Shown here: positions 23,901 through 36,830 of the stretch, in pieces
Layout of the letters: every line of letters begins with the position of its first letter
Position numbering within the stretch: position 1 is the first letter of the stretch
NCBI GenBank assembly: GCA_037976565.1
Contig: CP137675.1
Span: forward strand, 4,040,837 to 4,104,836
DNA: 64,000 bases
Origin: Mesocentrotus franciscanus
Lineage: Eukaryota; Echinodermata; Echinoidea; Camarodonta; Strongylocentrotidae
Reading direction: 5' to 3'
Made by a program: the position numbers and the translations under genes
Notes under the pieces: generated by a model
Databases searched by the model: none
Seen by the model: the letters and a program-made list of their open reading frames with translations, nothing else
What the model was told of the DNA's origin: nothing

Positions 23901-26900
23901 TATAATAGAGAGATATAAATACAGAGAGAGGTAGAGAGAGAGAGAGAGAGAGGGAGAGGGGGGGTAGCAATGATCTACTACAGGATGAAAATGCGAGGAG
24001 AGGTGAAGGAGGACGTTTCATATTATTCTTGTACGTATTTCCAACCTATGTATAATATAGGCATACCCTTTTCATTTTCCCCTTTTATTTGTTTCTGTGT
24101 TCTTAGTAGGTCCATGGTTCGCCGTAGTTACATCACACAGTAATTTACAAATGCCATAGGGATATTGATGATGCATCAAAATATACTGCTGCCCATACCA
24201 TTTAGTTACCTCTTTTTCATAAAATGATTTTGGCTAATTGTGGCAGTATATGATTTATTCTTGATAAAACAAAGTTTAGTCTCAGAACTTTATAGATCGA
24301 TCTTTATGATTCTTTAGATTGATCAGTAAAGTTATTTATCAAGAATTAATCATATTCTCACAATATTACTACATGAAAAGAGGTAAAAAATAGTATAATT
24401 TCAACTTTATTGACAACAATGTAATTGGTTGAATCATCAACGGTCTTATTACTATCCCAAATCAGTTATTCGTTGCTAGGTACAAGGAGTGATTAGATTC
24501 ATTTCATGCAAGGAGTATTTCGTTTATTTGTAATTTGAAATTTTTGTGGAGGGTAGTTGTCCGGGGCTAGTTATCCGGTTGGTGGTATATAGTAACTATA
24601 TTTTGCCTGGATACGCTTCGGATTTTTTTATTTGTTAGTCCAATAGCTAATTTAAATTCCTAATGCATTACATTAAAAGGCAACCATTTCTCCTATCTTG
24701 AATAATTAAGTACACACATCTTTTCGAGTTCTCAACTAAAAAAGTAATAACCTCTCACTTTGAAGACAAATAAAACAAACATACAAATACTGTATATTTA
24801 AAGTTGTAATAAATAAGTTTCTTACATTACATGAATTTAAGTAAGATAGGTCTATCAGTATTTCTTATTAGTGTCAATTTCCTCGTTACTCCCCTTTCAG
24901 CGATGGGACTTCACCAGGTACTTTCTCAGACCTGGAGCTCCATTTGATCTCGCAGAAGATCCCCCGACACCACTGGGAAGAGTTGGGCCTGCGTCTTGGG
25001 TTCACAGGTGTGCAGCTTCAATGCTTTCGTGTCGACAATAAACATGAGTCACCACAGAGGGCGATATACGACATGCTACATCGATGGAAACAGAACCATC
25101 CAGGGGAGCTGCAGCGAGAGGTTCTGTTACAAGCCCTGCTTGATACACGGCTGAAGGAGGTAGCAGAATCCATAACTGATGGTGAGATATACTACAAAAC
25201 TACATCGATGTTATTTATCAATAATCTGATCGATTTGACGGACCTTGTATTTAGATTACCAGTTTGGAAGTCTGAAAATGATGAATTTTGAATTGTTGAT
25301 TAAAGCACAGAGGGTTATGTGGGTTAAACAACTTATAGAAGATAATGAAATGAAATTGAAGTAGTATTTTAATTATGCCACAAAACACTTAGAAGGGAAA
25401 TCATATTTTCATGTGACTATATCCTTGGAATGTTGAAGATAACGTTGCCTTAATTTTATATTAATATATTGGAAGTTTGGATGGATACGAGGGATTTTCA
25501 GATGAAATATGAACAATGTAAAGGAAATGAGATAATTTTTAATAACAAATTCATACGAGTAAAAGGGAAGTGCATATTTTACAAAACCTATTCGATAAAA
25601 ATATATATAAAATAATTATAGACTGAACTGGAAACTTAAGATCTTTTGCATATTTCCAACAGCTGGGACTGAATATAAATTAGTTTAAAATAATACAGAA
25701 AATTTATGAAACACTTCCAGTTAGCTGGAAAAGAAATATGAGAAAAGACAGTGATACGGTTCATAATGTACAAGGAATTGCGTTTGTACTGGGATAAAAT
25801 ATTATATCAATAAATGATATTGTATCAACAAAAATCTACACAGAATTTCTTAAACAGAAATTAGTAACGCCAAATATTTTGGAAAGAATAAAAGATAAAC
25901 ATGGTTTTTCTTATAAAGACATTGAAAACATTTTTAAGAGACCAACTACTGCATGGAATTATTTACACAAATCATCATTTGTATCGATTTGGAATTGCCC
26001 AAACTAATTTGTGTTGCTTCTGCAAAGAGGAAGAGCAGACATATCGTCATTTGTCTTTTTAATGTGAAAAAGTTCGTTTGATATGGAACGACTGTAATAA
26101 TATATTTGGCTTTATATCCACACCTAATCTAAGTTGGGAGGAGATATTTTTTGGAATAACTTTAATTGATCAAAGAAAGGAGCAATTGGTAAATCACTTT
26201 TTAATTCTGGTAAAGTATTTGATTTTCATGGGAAGGGGGGATAAGTCCAAGGAGTTAGTGAGGAGGAAAGGAAGGGTGAGGGTTTTAGGGTAGATTGTGG
26301 TTTGATAAAAGAAAAACTCATAATTTCAATGCTGTATAATAATATATTGAGAAATATAAAACTAATTTTTTTAAATAAAGTATTCAGTCTTGTTCTGAAG
26401 AAAAAAAGCAATGCATGTTCTAGTTTTGGGGATGAAATAACTGTGTAGTGCGGTAATATTTACCTATTATGTGATTGTAATATATTTTAGTCCTATACAT
26501 TGCGAAATTATGAACAGTGAATTATGTTGTATTTATGTTCGTTTATCAAATGATAAAAAAGCTTAGTTATAATTATGTTGCAGTTTTGTATAAATAATGT
26601 TATGTACGAAAAAGAATTGGAGTTTTGATAAATAAACTCAATGAATACAAATATCGGCAAGATGGCATTTCTAAAGGAAGGCAATAACTACACACCAAAA
26701 TAGTTAATATGTTGTACACCTTGGATATAACAATGGTATGAATTTAACCAATGAAATGTCATCTTCTGTTTTTCCAGTTTTACTTACGAACTATGCAGTG
26801 TGACACTTTATCTCTTCGAGGTTCTTGACATAGCCAATGAAGGGGGGGGGGTACGTCGGACTAAATTTGAAGATAATGTTACTGCATTGAAAGCTGGATT

Positions 26901-29900
26901 GCAATAGTCACTAAAGAAATTGTTGAAACCTTGTCATTTTTGATGAGGAGAATTTAAAATTACTCAGTTTTACAGCCTATCTTTCGGTGACAAGCTTAGT
27001 TAGGACGTTTGCCCTGCATCTGTATTTTCTAAATGTTTAGTGCTAATTCCATTTCAACAGGAGTTGTCCCGTCGCACTCACTTGACTTGGATATCGAGCA
27101 GCTGAGAAAGGAACTGATCCAGTTCTACCTGTCGGACATGTGCAAGATCAAGTTCATTCCTTGGGATGATGAATCGTACATTGACCTCCAGAAGTTCTAC
27201 GTCCGTCTTTCCCTTGTCCTTCAGGATTCCAGCATCTTTGTGAACGGACCAAAGAAACTTCGGCCCCTCCAAGACTCTCACGAAGGCATCTTCTCTTCGG
27301 CTGCTAGTCAGTCCCAAAGCATGCAACCGATGAGGTTGCTCTTAGAGGGTGAAGCAGGAATGGGCAAGACGACTCTGATTGCTAAACTGGCCTACGACTG
27401 GGCAACACAAGCCGATTCCTCTCCGTTGAAAGACATCCCATTGTTCATCGCCATCCCGTTCAGGGAATGGAAACCCGAATGGACCATCGGCACTGCTGTC
27501 CGGGAATGTCTCCTGGCATCGGACAGTACAATCACAGCTAGGCAGATTGATCACTACATTAAGATGAATCCTGAAGCTGCAAAGGTGGTTCTAGAAGGAT
27601 ACGACGAAGCCAAGTTGAGCATTACCGATAAGAAAGCTTCTGGTCGCATTGGCCGTGTCCTGCGGAACGAAGAGCTACGCGAAACTCAGATCCTTGTCAC
27701 GACCAGACCATGGCGAGTGGTGGACTTTAAAGGCTTTATTCGTACTTACACCAGGATTGAAATAGAAGGGTTTCAGAAGGAAGAAACAGACAAGTATGTC
27801 AAGTTCTTTTTCAAGGGGCAGGATGAGAAGGCAGAGCACGTCTTGAAGTACATTTGCGAGCATCCCGTTGTATCTGGGTTTCTGTCAGGAATACCGTTAT
27901 TTACAGCGATGCTTTGCGAGTTGACCAATGAAGTCCAAACCACTGTTGATGATCTTGATGAGTTTAATACCTTAAGTGATCTCTTCAGGTATTTCACGAG
28001 TTATCTATGGGGCCAGTACAGTACGAAATCGAACTATGCACGATCCCACGAGGAGAGTGAAAATGCATTGACAAAATTACTCCTGCGTCTAGGGAGTGTA
28101 GGTCTTGACGGTCTCTTCAGTCCTGACAAGAAATTGTTGTTCGATTCATCGGATTTCAAATTCGCCGAAGGAGAAGGAGAGGAAAAGTCGTATAGTCAAG
28201 ATGTAGAAGAAATGGCTTGCAAGGTTGGTATTCTCTCCAAGCATCGCAGGCAAATCCAACTGAAGACAAAAGCAAGACAGAGAACTGTCACAACATCTCA
28301 TGCCGTATCGTTCTTTCACAAACTTAGCCAGGAGTACTGCGCAGGTGTTTATTTAGCACACTTAGCCAGAACAAATGGAACAACATTCAGTAGATATCTT
28401 CAGAAAATATGTAGCCGCACGCAACTGCTCGAGTATAAGAATGTTCTCCTTTTTGCCTGTGGGGAGGGAACACATTCTGCTCGTTTGATTCTTGATCATC
28501 TGGCTATTCTACAAGAAAAGTGGGTATACTTGTGGGATACTAATAACAACGCCTTGGAGATTGCTTTTCTTTGCAACTTGGAGAGTAAGAGTGATGGTCA
28601 ACTGAATACCCATCTGAGGAGGTTCTTAAAGTCTAGTAGCCTGAACGTGTTCGTATCGCCGTTTCAGCATGAACCGCACATATCTGTGGCATACAAGTAT
28701 CTGTTGTCCTCCGGGAAGTCTTTGCCGATGGAGGATTGTGACCTTTCCATCTCTAAAGAGAAAAACCTTCACATCTTCTTTGACTTCATGTCCTACAAGA
28801 ACGCAACCTCTCTTACTGGACTTAAGCTTGATGTATCAAATCTCAAAGAAGAATCTTATCTGCGATTCTTGGAAAGTCTGCAATCTTTCAACCATCTGTG
28901 TAGATTGTCCTTGTCAGTAAACGGAGCAACCAACATCAGCAAGCTGGACAAAGCGCCAGAATCATGTGTCTATCCATCCGTCCGAAGTTTGACACTGCAA
29001 AGCCAGTCCATGGATTCACTTGCTGAATATCTAGCATTTACATGTGATCGATTCCCGAATGTTGAAGACCTGACAATTGACAAGGCATCAGTTGGAATCT
29101 GGTCACAGATGGAAAGGCAGAATAAATCCCTTGTATTCATGAAACGACTAACCATCACCAGCTTAGCATGCGGGGATCAGTCTATGAGCGCCTTGTTCAA
29201 CACGATTTCCTACACTTGTCCAAACCTCAAGGAATTCAACGTGAGCGTTGGAGACAAAGACGTTCATCTAGAACTACAAGACAAAGTAAAGATCATGACA
29301 CAGTTGGGATGTTTAGTCTTAACCCTAAAATATGTCGCTAATCCGCTCTCCTCCAATGATCTGATGTCCTTTATTGCATCCCACGCACCATCACTGAAGG
29401 AACTCAGACTTGATACTGATGTATCTTATGGACCTGTCAGGACGACTGCGGGCGTCCCAATGTCAGCGATTAATGACTCCGTTGAATGTGCCACCGTAAA
29501 GAATGTCTGCAAGAATGAGGAAGACCTTATGCAAATCCTGCTGTATTTTCCAAATGTCAAGTCTTTGAAAATGATCTCCTGTGAACCTTTCCGACAGTGC
29601 ACTAGACAGCTATCTGTCGAGGTGCTTGTAAGACATGCGGTGAAACTGGAAGTGAACTGTTCTTCTTTGGACTTCACGAATACTATGCCGAATCACTTCG
29701 TGATGATGAACAGCTGTCATAATTCAGAAAGTACCACCCTTTCTTTCCTGTCACCATTTCAGAGCCTAACCTCTCTCTCTCTTGTCAATCTGCCATTCCG
29801 GACACTAAATATAGGAGGATGTCCGAAAATGCCGAATGTTCGCCACCTCCAGCTTCATGGATTCTTCCTGCAATGCGCCAGAGGTCTTCGCCCTTTCTTC

Positions 29901-32530
29901 AAGAGTTTCCCAAACCTAGTGTCGTGTCAAGTACCGTTCTCTGTCAACGATGCCATCATTGGGGACTTGAGCGAGTCCCTCCGCGAAAGAAACAATCTTC
30001 GGCTTCTTGTCGTAGGTATCGACGCTGATGTCAAGGAGAATGTTGGCAAGATGGTTGAAGCAATCGCCAGCCTCCCATCTCTTGAGCACCTCGTCTTCCG
30101 TATCAATTCGTTACACGACACCTTGCTTCATACGCTAGCCCTGGCCCTGCCTGTCTGGACCAAGCTGAGTTTCCTTGGGATACACCCATACCAGATGAGG
30201 GATCAGACTGAACCCGTCGGGTTTGAAGCCATGTGTGCCTTTGCCGATGCTTGTGTGATCCACGACCAACTGTCAACCGTTGACCTCTCCTTGTTGCAGC
30301 TCACCAAAGAGACCGCACTGAAGGCGCTTGGGGCAGCTTCTTCGGCGTTTGGTTCACCTGGACATCTTTCGTTGAGGTATGTAGCTTCTCTTTACAGAGG
30401 TGTATATTCCTGATATTCAATTTGCATTGAAACACAAATCTGTACATGGTCATTCTAACCATGATGGAGATATAAGAGTGATGTAGAGGCGCGTATACCC
30501 ATCTCTGAAATGGACCATAATATGACGTCCAAGAACATTTTACATCTAAAAATAAGACCATCCTATGGCATGAGATTAGACATGGTGATGAATAAAGGCG
30601 CCGGGTGCGGAGGGGAGGTTCAAGGAATATGCCCTTTTATTTTCAAGTTCGAAAGGACACACTAACATCTTCGCCTGATCACAATCTACAAAATGTACTC
30701 CTTGGGAAATGGATTAATTAGTCCTGAGCATTTGTACAACTTTTTAATGACTGCAGAATCTTAATTTCATTTCGATTGTGTTTGCCAGGTTAACAGGTCC
30801 CCACTTACCTTGTGATTGGGAGGTGTACACGGCAGTAGACATGGGCAGAGACGCTGGCTATGTTACGTTGGTTCCACCCGATAAGAAGGTGAGTTACATT
30901 TCAAAAGCATTGGCATATTTAGTGTGAAGGAGTACCGAGGGGAGGGGGCATCGGTGTTCTAAAGTATTAAAAAGAGCGAAACCCATGGAGTATATAGGGT
31001 GCTTGAGAGGGATCTCCTTATTTACCTTGTGCCCCTCGTTTCTCTTTTTTGTGTGTGATTTTTGTTTTTGTTTTTTGTTTTGCCAGTCGAGTAGTGTGCA
31101 CGTCCTACTACGCCACTAATTACACCTTATAAAGTAACCTAAGATTATGTTCTCATCAGATATGTTGTCATCAGACTTTATGTGACCGTTTATCAGCTTA
31201 CCTGAATGTAACTAAAATTGAAAGTTGGATCGTATAACAAAATTATTTTTCAAATACTCCTCACATTTTACATCTAACTACGACTGTATCCTACCTCCCC
31301 CTCTCCACCTTCTCTCTCTCTCTCTCTCTCTCTCATTACAAGGTGAGGTATGGAGAGTTTCATGGAGGAGCCGGACCAAAGGTGAGCATGGATCTTTGCG
31401 GAGTTTCTCTTCAAACAAATGCCAAAGGTATGAATTTTCTTCTGCTGTTAACTTTGAATAATCTTTGAAAACTATAACTGTGTTATTTAAAGAGTGGTAA
31501 ATCCATACACTTTGCAAAGAAAAGGAAAGAAAAAGAAGAAGGAGAAGAAGAACTTCAACAACAAGGAGAAGAAGACTACAGACTAATGTTGTGCTATTAT
31601 CTAATCACACCTGGCTCTCACTGAAATTAAAATAGCAAGTTCTCAGTGCACTGTAAGTAAAATCTGTTATCCTGTTTCTAATTGATCGGCAGGATCATTG
31701 TCACGTATGTGTCCTTTTCATAGTTTCATAACCTGTATTATTATGATTATAGTCTTGTTTATATCTGCAGTCAATTTACCCTGATGTAATTCTTAGTTGT
31801 TGTGTACATAAATCCGTTTTTTTTCTTTCAAAGTCAACTCCGTAATTTCTGATCACCACCCTAAAATGATCTGCACATATTATGACTTTATGATATATGT
31901 TGTATTTCTTTTAAATTCAAATCAGCTCCATATAATATCTAGCCACAATTAATGTATAGTAGTTTCAGACATTGTTTAGATTGTATTCACTCGAGAGTCC
32001 CTTTCCGGATAATTCATAGAGATCCACATTGATCTGCACGAGTCAGTTGCATAGCGCCCTCTTTAGGCTCATGTAATGTTATGTTCGGGTTGTGTTTTCT
32101 CTCTCTCTCTCTCTCTCTCTTTTCACTTTTTTCGTTGTTGAGACATATAAATCGAAATTAAATGTTTTATTTCTATTTTTCTCTCTCTTATACTTGCAAT
32201 TCATTAATTTATGTATCTTGCTATTCTGTGCTTTTTATTTATGTAAATTCACATGGATTGGAAAAGAAGAAGGGGGGGGGGGTAAAGGAAATTTCGATTC
32301 TTTCTTGAGTTTGATTTTTAAGAGACATAATAACAACAGCGGATACATCACAATCATCAACAACTCCAACGATTTAGTGTTTTCTCATTGATTTTTACCT
32401 GTCCCTTCTAGACGTCATGTACTGGCAATCCATTGGATGTCCTGATATCGACGCCATCTTCGGTGACCATGATGACGCCATCAAGGACGACGTCAAGGAC
32501 GACATCAATACCAGTATACCACAACAATAA
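23032..32530 (+). CDS. NLR copy B: Death-NACHT-LRR receptor, intact
   Basis: Six exons (23032-23084, 24901-25181, 27061-30376, 30789-30888, 31343-31427, 32412-32530) join in phase to 3954 bases, 1317 residues plus stop. Domains: a short leader; Death domain about residues 19-111; NACHT NTPase with Walker A GEAGMGKTT at about 208-216, a Walker B-like VVLEGYDEA at about 287-295 and ILVTTRPWR at about 321-329; a helical region; irregular leucine-rich repeats over roughly 650-1210; two short C-terminal exons of unknown fold and an acidic tail. No signal peptide or membrane segment is seen, which fits a cytosolic innate sensor. In family members ATP-dependent oligomerisation exposes the Death domain to partners. 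Its ligand and pathway are not known from sequence. All donors are GT and all acceptors AG. The gene is a tandem paralogue of copy A; transcription was not tested. Confidence 0.9.
23560..23965. repeat. GA microsatellite with higher-order units
   Basis: A roughly 100-bp unit (AAGGATAGCGAGAGAAAGGG, GA run, TATAAATACAGAGAGAGG, GA run) is repeated about three times with partial losses. Unit A has fewer. The Ser-Leu-rich minus-strand frames are spurious. Confidence 0.9.
24901..25181 (+). CDS. NLR copy B exon 2 (Death domain)
   Basis: The exon follows TCCCCTTTCAG and ends before GTGAGA. It encodes about 93 residues: DGTSPGTFSDLELHLISQ, HHWEELGLRLGFTGVQL, RAIYDMLHRWKQNHPGE, REVLLQALLDTRLKEVAESI. 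The six-helix Death pattern with WEELGLRLGF (helix 2) and MLHRWKQ (helix 5, conserved Trp) supports the family. Phases are 2 in and 1 out. The domain mediates homotypic adaptor contacts in family members. Confidence 0.9.
25270..26240 (+). pseudogene. L1/Tx1-like LINE ORF2 remnant (intron of copy B)
   Basis: It is orthologous to the remnant at 8190-9330, with the same broken-frame motifs (MWVKQLIEDNE; LYRFGI; CCFCKEEEQTYRHL; WNDCNNIFGFISTPNLSW). It begins within about 100 bp of the Death-domain exon donor. It has its own small indels and a right-hand truncation near 26240 where unit A continues. Confidence 0.7.
26241..27060 (+). other. Intron before NACHT exon, copy B
   Basis: AT-rich sequence shared with 9838-10640. 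It contains a G-run at 26844-26851. Two acceptor-like sites precede the exon, at 27040 and 27060. Only 27060 gives the phase required by the upstream donor. Confidence 0.7.
27061..30376 (+). CDS. NLR copy B exon 3 (NACHT and LRR)
   Basis: This single 3316-bp exon is open throughout. It starts GA-GTT-GTC after CAACAG; G from exon 2 plus GA makes Gly, confirming the phase. The upstream in-frame ATG at 27033 is intronic. It carries Walker A (GEAGMGKTT), the D-to-E Walker B variant (LEGYDE), ILVTTRPWR and FFHKLSQEYCAGVYLAHLAR, the C-terminal NACHT helical signature. Leucine-rich repeats follow, such as SLEHLVFRINSLHDTLLHTL and HLSLRY. The exon ends TTGAG before GTATGT. Most differences from copy A lie in the LRR part, roughly 28830-29910. 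Confidence 0.92.
30789..30888 (+). CDS. NLR copy B exon 4
   Basis: The exon encodes (R)LTGPHLPCDWEVYTAVDM and GRDAGYVTLVPPDKK. It lies between GTTTGCCAG and GTGAGT. No family is recognised for the C-terminal region; it is conserved between copies. Confidence 0.8.
31343..31427 (+). CDS. NLR copy B exon 5
   Basis: The acceptor TTACAAG lies after a CT tract. The exon encodes VRYGEFHGGAGPKVSMDLCG and VSLQTNAK; donor GTATGA. The internal AAG-GTGAGC at 31379-31385 resembles a donor. Using it would drop 49 bases and shift the frame. Confidence 0.75.
32412..32530 (+). CDS. NLR copy B last exon
   Basis: It encodes (D)VMYWQSIGCPDIDAIFG then an acidic DDAIKDDVKDDIN stretch and SIPQQ-stop. AATAAA at 32526-32531 overlaps the stop codon but is probably too close to be the only polyadenylation signal. 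Confidence 0.8.
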
Positions 32531-34879
32531 ACCTACAGGTCTTTGCTGAGTGTATGTCATTTCATGATGACGTGAAGTGGTCCTGCTTTAAATTGGGAAC
32601 AGACTAAAATCGTCCATACTATCTCATTCTGGCCGAGCCTTATAGCCAAGCATCCAGGAGCCATGGAATGGGGAGGGGGCTAGGGGCTGGGGGCTGTACA
32701 TCCACTTCTGTAGGAGGATCGTTTCATAGTGCTTATCCATGAAGCAATTATATAATAATAGATGCGTCGGAGGGAGGGGGCATAGGGGTAGGTGCCCTCC
32801 TCTTCCGCCACTTTCAATGAAGAGAAATTTGCTCCTTAAGAAGTTGTTGATGTTTCATGATGAATTGAATTGCATTCGTCAGTCCCATACATATACTCAA
32901 CTACATGAATATAATTTCATGTTCTTTCTTTATTTGTTATTTGACACACGTTTTGGGTGTCCTAAGTCATGAAAATTGTAACACATATACTGCTTTTGCT
33001 CTTTTTCCTTATGTTTATCTTCCATGTAAATTTTTGCCATTTTGCGATTTGTTATATTTTTTATGAGTTACATGAAATGGAAAAAACATTTGTTATTGTA
33101 TATTCTTTTAATGTGACGTTTTATGATGAATTTTATACTGTTTTGTATATATTTTAGAGCATGTAGGCCTATGCTTTTAGAAGTTAAGTAAAGGCTGAAT
33201 TAAATATTGAAATTGCAAAGTTGAAAAAAGTCACTTAAGATGTTGTCAGCCAAAACGTAACTCAAATTTCCAGACTTGTATTAATGCTGCATGTATTATG
33301 ATAGCAATCACATAGGCCACCAGGGTAGGCGCCTTGAGCTCCCCTGATGATGAATTTAAGCGCAATACATGACTGTTGCTAACTTGATATACTGTACTCT
33401 TATCATTATGACGTCCAATAGCAATTTTCTTTCTGTTTTTTTTAAAGATAGTATAGTATTCAATAATACTTGATTTATTTGTCGCTTCGGCATTGAGAAG
33501 CGATTTTATTTGCGAAAATAGCCCATTTGCGGTATTAGTTTCGTTAACTTAATTTATTCATCGTTTTTGTAAACGACTTTTACGATAAATTAGAAATTGA
33601 ACAAAGTCGGATATATTTCTACATCTTGTTAAAAAAAAGTGGTGTAGGCATATTGAATCCATTCATGAGAAAGAGTTCAAAGTTTAATATGTAGCTCTCT
33701 ATCGTCATATAATTTTTTCCATCTCAGATTAATTCGTATTGAGTAACATTTTGGCACTGGGCATGATATAAAGTATTTCATTATTATTATGACAGAAAAC
33801 GAGCATTCGTTTTATATTTTTACAATTCTTGATTATTTTTTATTTTGTATGTTTATCCGTGGCTTCCGATATTTTCTTCTGAAAATGTGGTTGGTGTGAT
33901 ACGTTATTCTTTCATTTTTGTTTTAGTATGGTGGTCAAGTCTGGTTTACTTGATGAATTTTCTGAGCTATTTATCAGTTTATTGACATAATCGTTAATCA
34001 CTTTGGAAGTATAAGCCTATAAATTATGTGAAGCATTAATTAGCACATGTTTAAAAGAGAACGGGAATACTACTATCTGCCCATTTGACAAACTTTTTAA
34101 CGTATGACTTTTTGCTGTTTAAATATTATATTTATAATTGCGGCTCCAGAGTGATCTCCCCAAATGTGGATGCTTTAAGACACTCATTTAGTCCAACCAA
34201 GATTTAGAATATAGAATAGCCAAGAATTCAGGTAGACTTACTATTCACTTTTGGAAGTGGAGGATACACTTTAACTGATGTTTAGGTCATGTTTAAGCAA
34301 TTGAAAGACATGTTCTTATACCATTTCCATTGCGTTTGTTTATATATTTATTTCTCCTTTGCCACCTACCTTACTCATGATGTTTATATCTTGCTCACTG
34401 TGATTATACTCTTTGGTTTTGATCAATAAAAACTTAAATAAAAAAGAAATAGCACGGGAATATTGGTATCAATAAAGTACTTTTTTCGAATGCAAATACG
34501 TCGTGATTCTCCAGATAAATGCAAGGTCATTCAGAGCGTTGTACTTTAGTGAGTCAGGCGGTGGAGGAGGGGCACATGCAGGCGCGGTTCTAGAAATATA
34601 TTTTTTTCGGGGGGGGGGGCTGTGGGCTATAGGTGTTACTGCATTCATTTTCTACATGTTCCTCGCTTAAATTCATTTATAATCAAGAAAAATTCGGGAG
34701 GGGGACGTGAGCCCCCGAGCCCACCACTTGACCCGTTACTTAATGGGCAGACTGAGTCTCATTTTGACGAAGTGCGAGAAGTGGAATGACTGACTGAGCG
34801 GGATGCGAATGGTCTCATCAATCAAAACTGGGGCATGCTGTTACTACCTTGGATGCTGTAAAATTATTTTAAAAGGGTG
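32531..34879. other. 3' flank of NLR copy B
   Basis: No second gene. The region contains the empty TTAA site (32836-32839), a single copy of the sequence duplicated in unit A, AATAAA near 34427, and the AGGCGCGGTTCTAG motif (about 34580). Confidence 0.6.
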
Positions 34880-35565
34880 CATTTTGTAAGCGATAATGGG
34901 AAGTATAGGTAAAATAAGGGCACTTTAAGGGGAATTTTTTGAATGGAAAACTGAAAATTATAAAAAGTAAGAAAGGGAACTTTTCATATAAAAAAATAAT
35001 TGAAAAGAGGCACTTGATCACATTTGAATAGGGGCGCTCATAAGAGGTGAAAATGGGCACTTATAAAAAGGGAAAGGGCACAATGAAAAAAGGTATTATA
35101 CAAAATAAAAGGGGGTACTTATTAGACATGAAGATGGGCACTAATCTTAAGGGAAATTGGCACTCATTAGAAAGAAAAGGGATACGTGTCGAAGTAAAAG
35201 GGGAACTTAAGAGAGGTGAAAATGGACACTTAGAAGGGGATAGGGTCAGCAGATGAGTGCACTTGTTAAAGTAAATGGGTCACTTATATATCATATCCGA
35301 ATAGGGGCGCTTGTTAGAAAGGAAATACGTCACTTGTCTTAGTAAAAGGGGAACTTATCAGAGGTGAAAAGGGGCATTCATACGAAGGGAGGAGGGCACA
35401 AGGAAAAGGAGCATTTATAACAAGGGGGATCGAAGGGAGACCTATTACATGAAAAAAGGAATAGGGCACCCTTTCCTTAGTTAAAATGGGCACTTTACTG
35501 TATTTTAAAAAGTGTGGGCAGGGGGGAGTAATGTGCCCTTGCACCCCCTGGGAGTGCCGCCTCTG
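34880..35565. repeat. G-rich degenerate minisatellite
   Basis: Same unit type as 1-432: GGGGCACTTATAAGA and AAAAGGGGAACTT variants. It ends in CCCCTGGGAGTGCCGCCTCTG. It follows directly on the end of unit B. Confidence 0.8.
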
Positions 35566-36049
35566 CATACATGTACTTATTGTTTTATTTTGTGATCCTG
35601 GACTATTAATAACACAAAAGGAACAACTACTACTACAACACGATTTTCTATATAGCGCGCATATTCCACCATCTCTAACAATAGATGGCGGCGTCTAGAT
35701 TTTGAATCGAGAGATATTGAGCTCCCATATGCTCAATACATACAAATTATTATTATTTAACCCCCAAAAAACTTGTTTGCATGTTTTTTCTGATAATTTG
35801 TTGACTTGTCTTGTAGGCCTACTCAACAAATCGTCTAGTGCAGGCGCGGATCCAGGATTTCTTAGGGGGGGCCCAAATTTGAAATTATGCGAGCCAAATA
35901 TTGGTACGTAATGGTGACCAGCAGTGGCGTATTTAAGAGCAAAAACGTTTTTTTTTGGGGGGGGGCAGACAAAAAAAAAATCCGCATTACCCCACTCTTA
36001 CATGCAGGCCCCGCTGAACGTTTTTCAAAGTGGGTGAGGGGAGGCTAAA

Positions 36050-36830
36050 CTATTTACGATCAGGTAGATCATAGCGTAAATTGGCGTGGGGTCTGAGGGC
36101 AAAGCCCCGGCGGGGGTCAAGGGACGGACCCACCGGAAGCTAAGGGGGTTACGGTCATATGAACATATTTGGATACCTTATTCATGACACTGGCAGGTCA
36201 CCAATTGGCGTGGGGTCTAGGGGGCTGAGCCCCCTGAAACTCAGGGTTTTGAGGCATTATTATAACGGTAAGATAAGCATTCAGGGGCCTGCCTTCGGTC
36301 CCCTGGTGGCGTCAAGGGGGCGGAGCCCCCGGAAACTCAGGGCTTTTAGGCTTTTAATTACGGTCAAATGAGCATATTTAGATACCTTATTTGTGACACT
36401 GGCAGGTCACTAATTGGCGTGGGGTCCAGGGGACGGAGCCCCCGGAAGCTTAAGGGTTTCAGGCATGAGATTACGGTCAGATGAGTAGCCAGGGGCCCGC
36501 CTGAGGGCCCTTGGTTGGGTCCAGGGGGCAGAGCCCCCGGAAGCTCAGGGGTTTTAGGCGTTTAATTACGGTCAGATGAGCATTTTTTTAAATACCTTAT
36601 TTGTGACACTGGCAGGACACTAATATGGGTGGGGTCGAGGGGGCGGAGCGCCCAGAAGCTCAGGGGTTTTAGGCATTAAATTACCAGAAGAGCATCCAGG
36701 GGCCTGCCTTAGGACCCTATGTGAAATCCAGGGGGTAGAGCCACCGGAAGCCCAAGGGTTTAAGGCATTTAATGACGGTCAGATGAGCATTTTTTGATAC
36801 CTCATTTTTGACACTGGCAGGTCATTATTC
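36050..36830. repeat. GC-rich tandem array
   Basis: Diverged units contain GACACTGGCAGGTCAC, AATTGGCGTGGGGTC, GGGGGCGGAGCCCCCGGAA, CTCAGGGGTTTTAGGC and TTACGGTCAGATGAGCAT. They recur about five or six times in the same order. The GGGGGCGGAGCCCCC core is nearly palindromic. No coding frame. Confidence 0.85.

Larger units (their letters stand above)
20400..34950 (+). repeat. Segmental duplication unit B (with NLR copy B)
   Basis: It is the second tandem copy, about 14.5 kb. It has two segments of its own: about 20622-20850 and the TTAA element at 21518-21878. It lacks the unit A insertions. Confidence 0.95.

Noticed and set aside
27033..27060. ATG 27033 as start of a NACHT-only protein
   Set aside because: The phase and acceptor CAACAG at 27060 join perfectly to the Death-domain exon, so this ATG is intronic.
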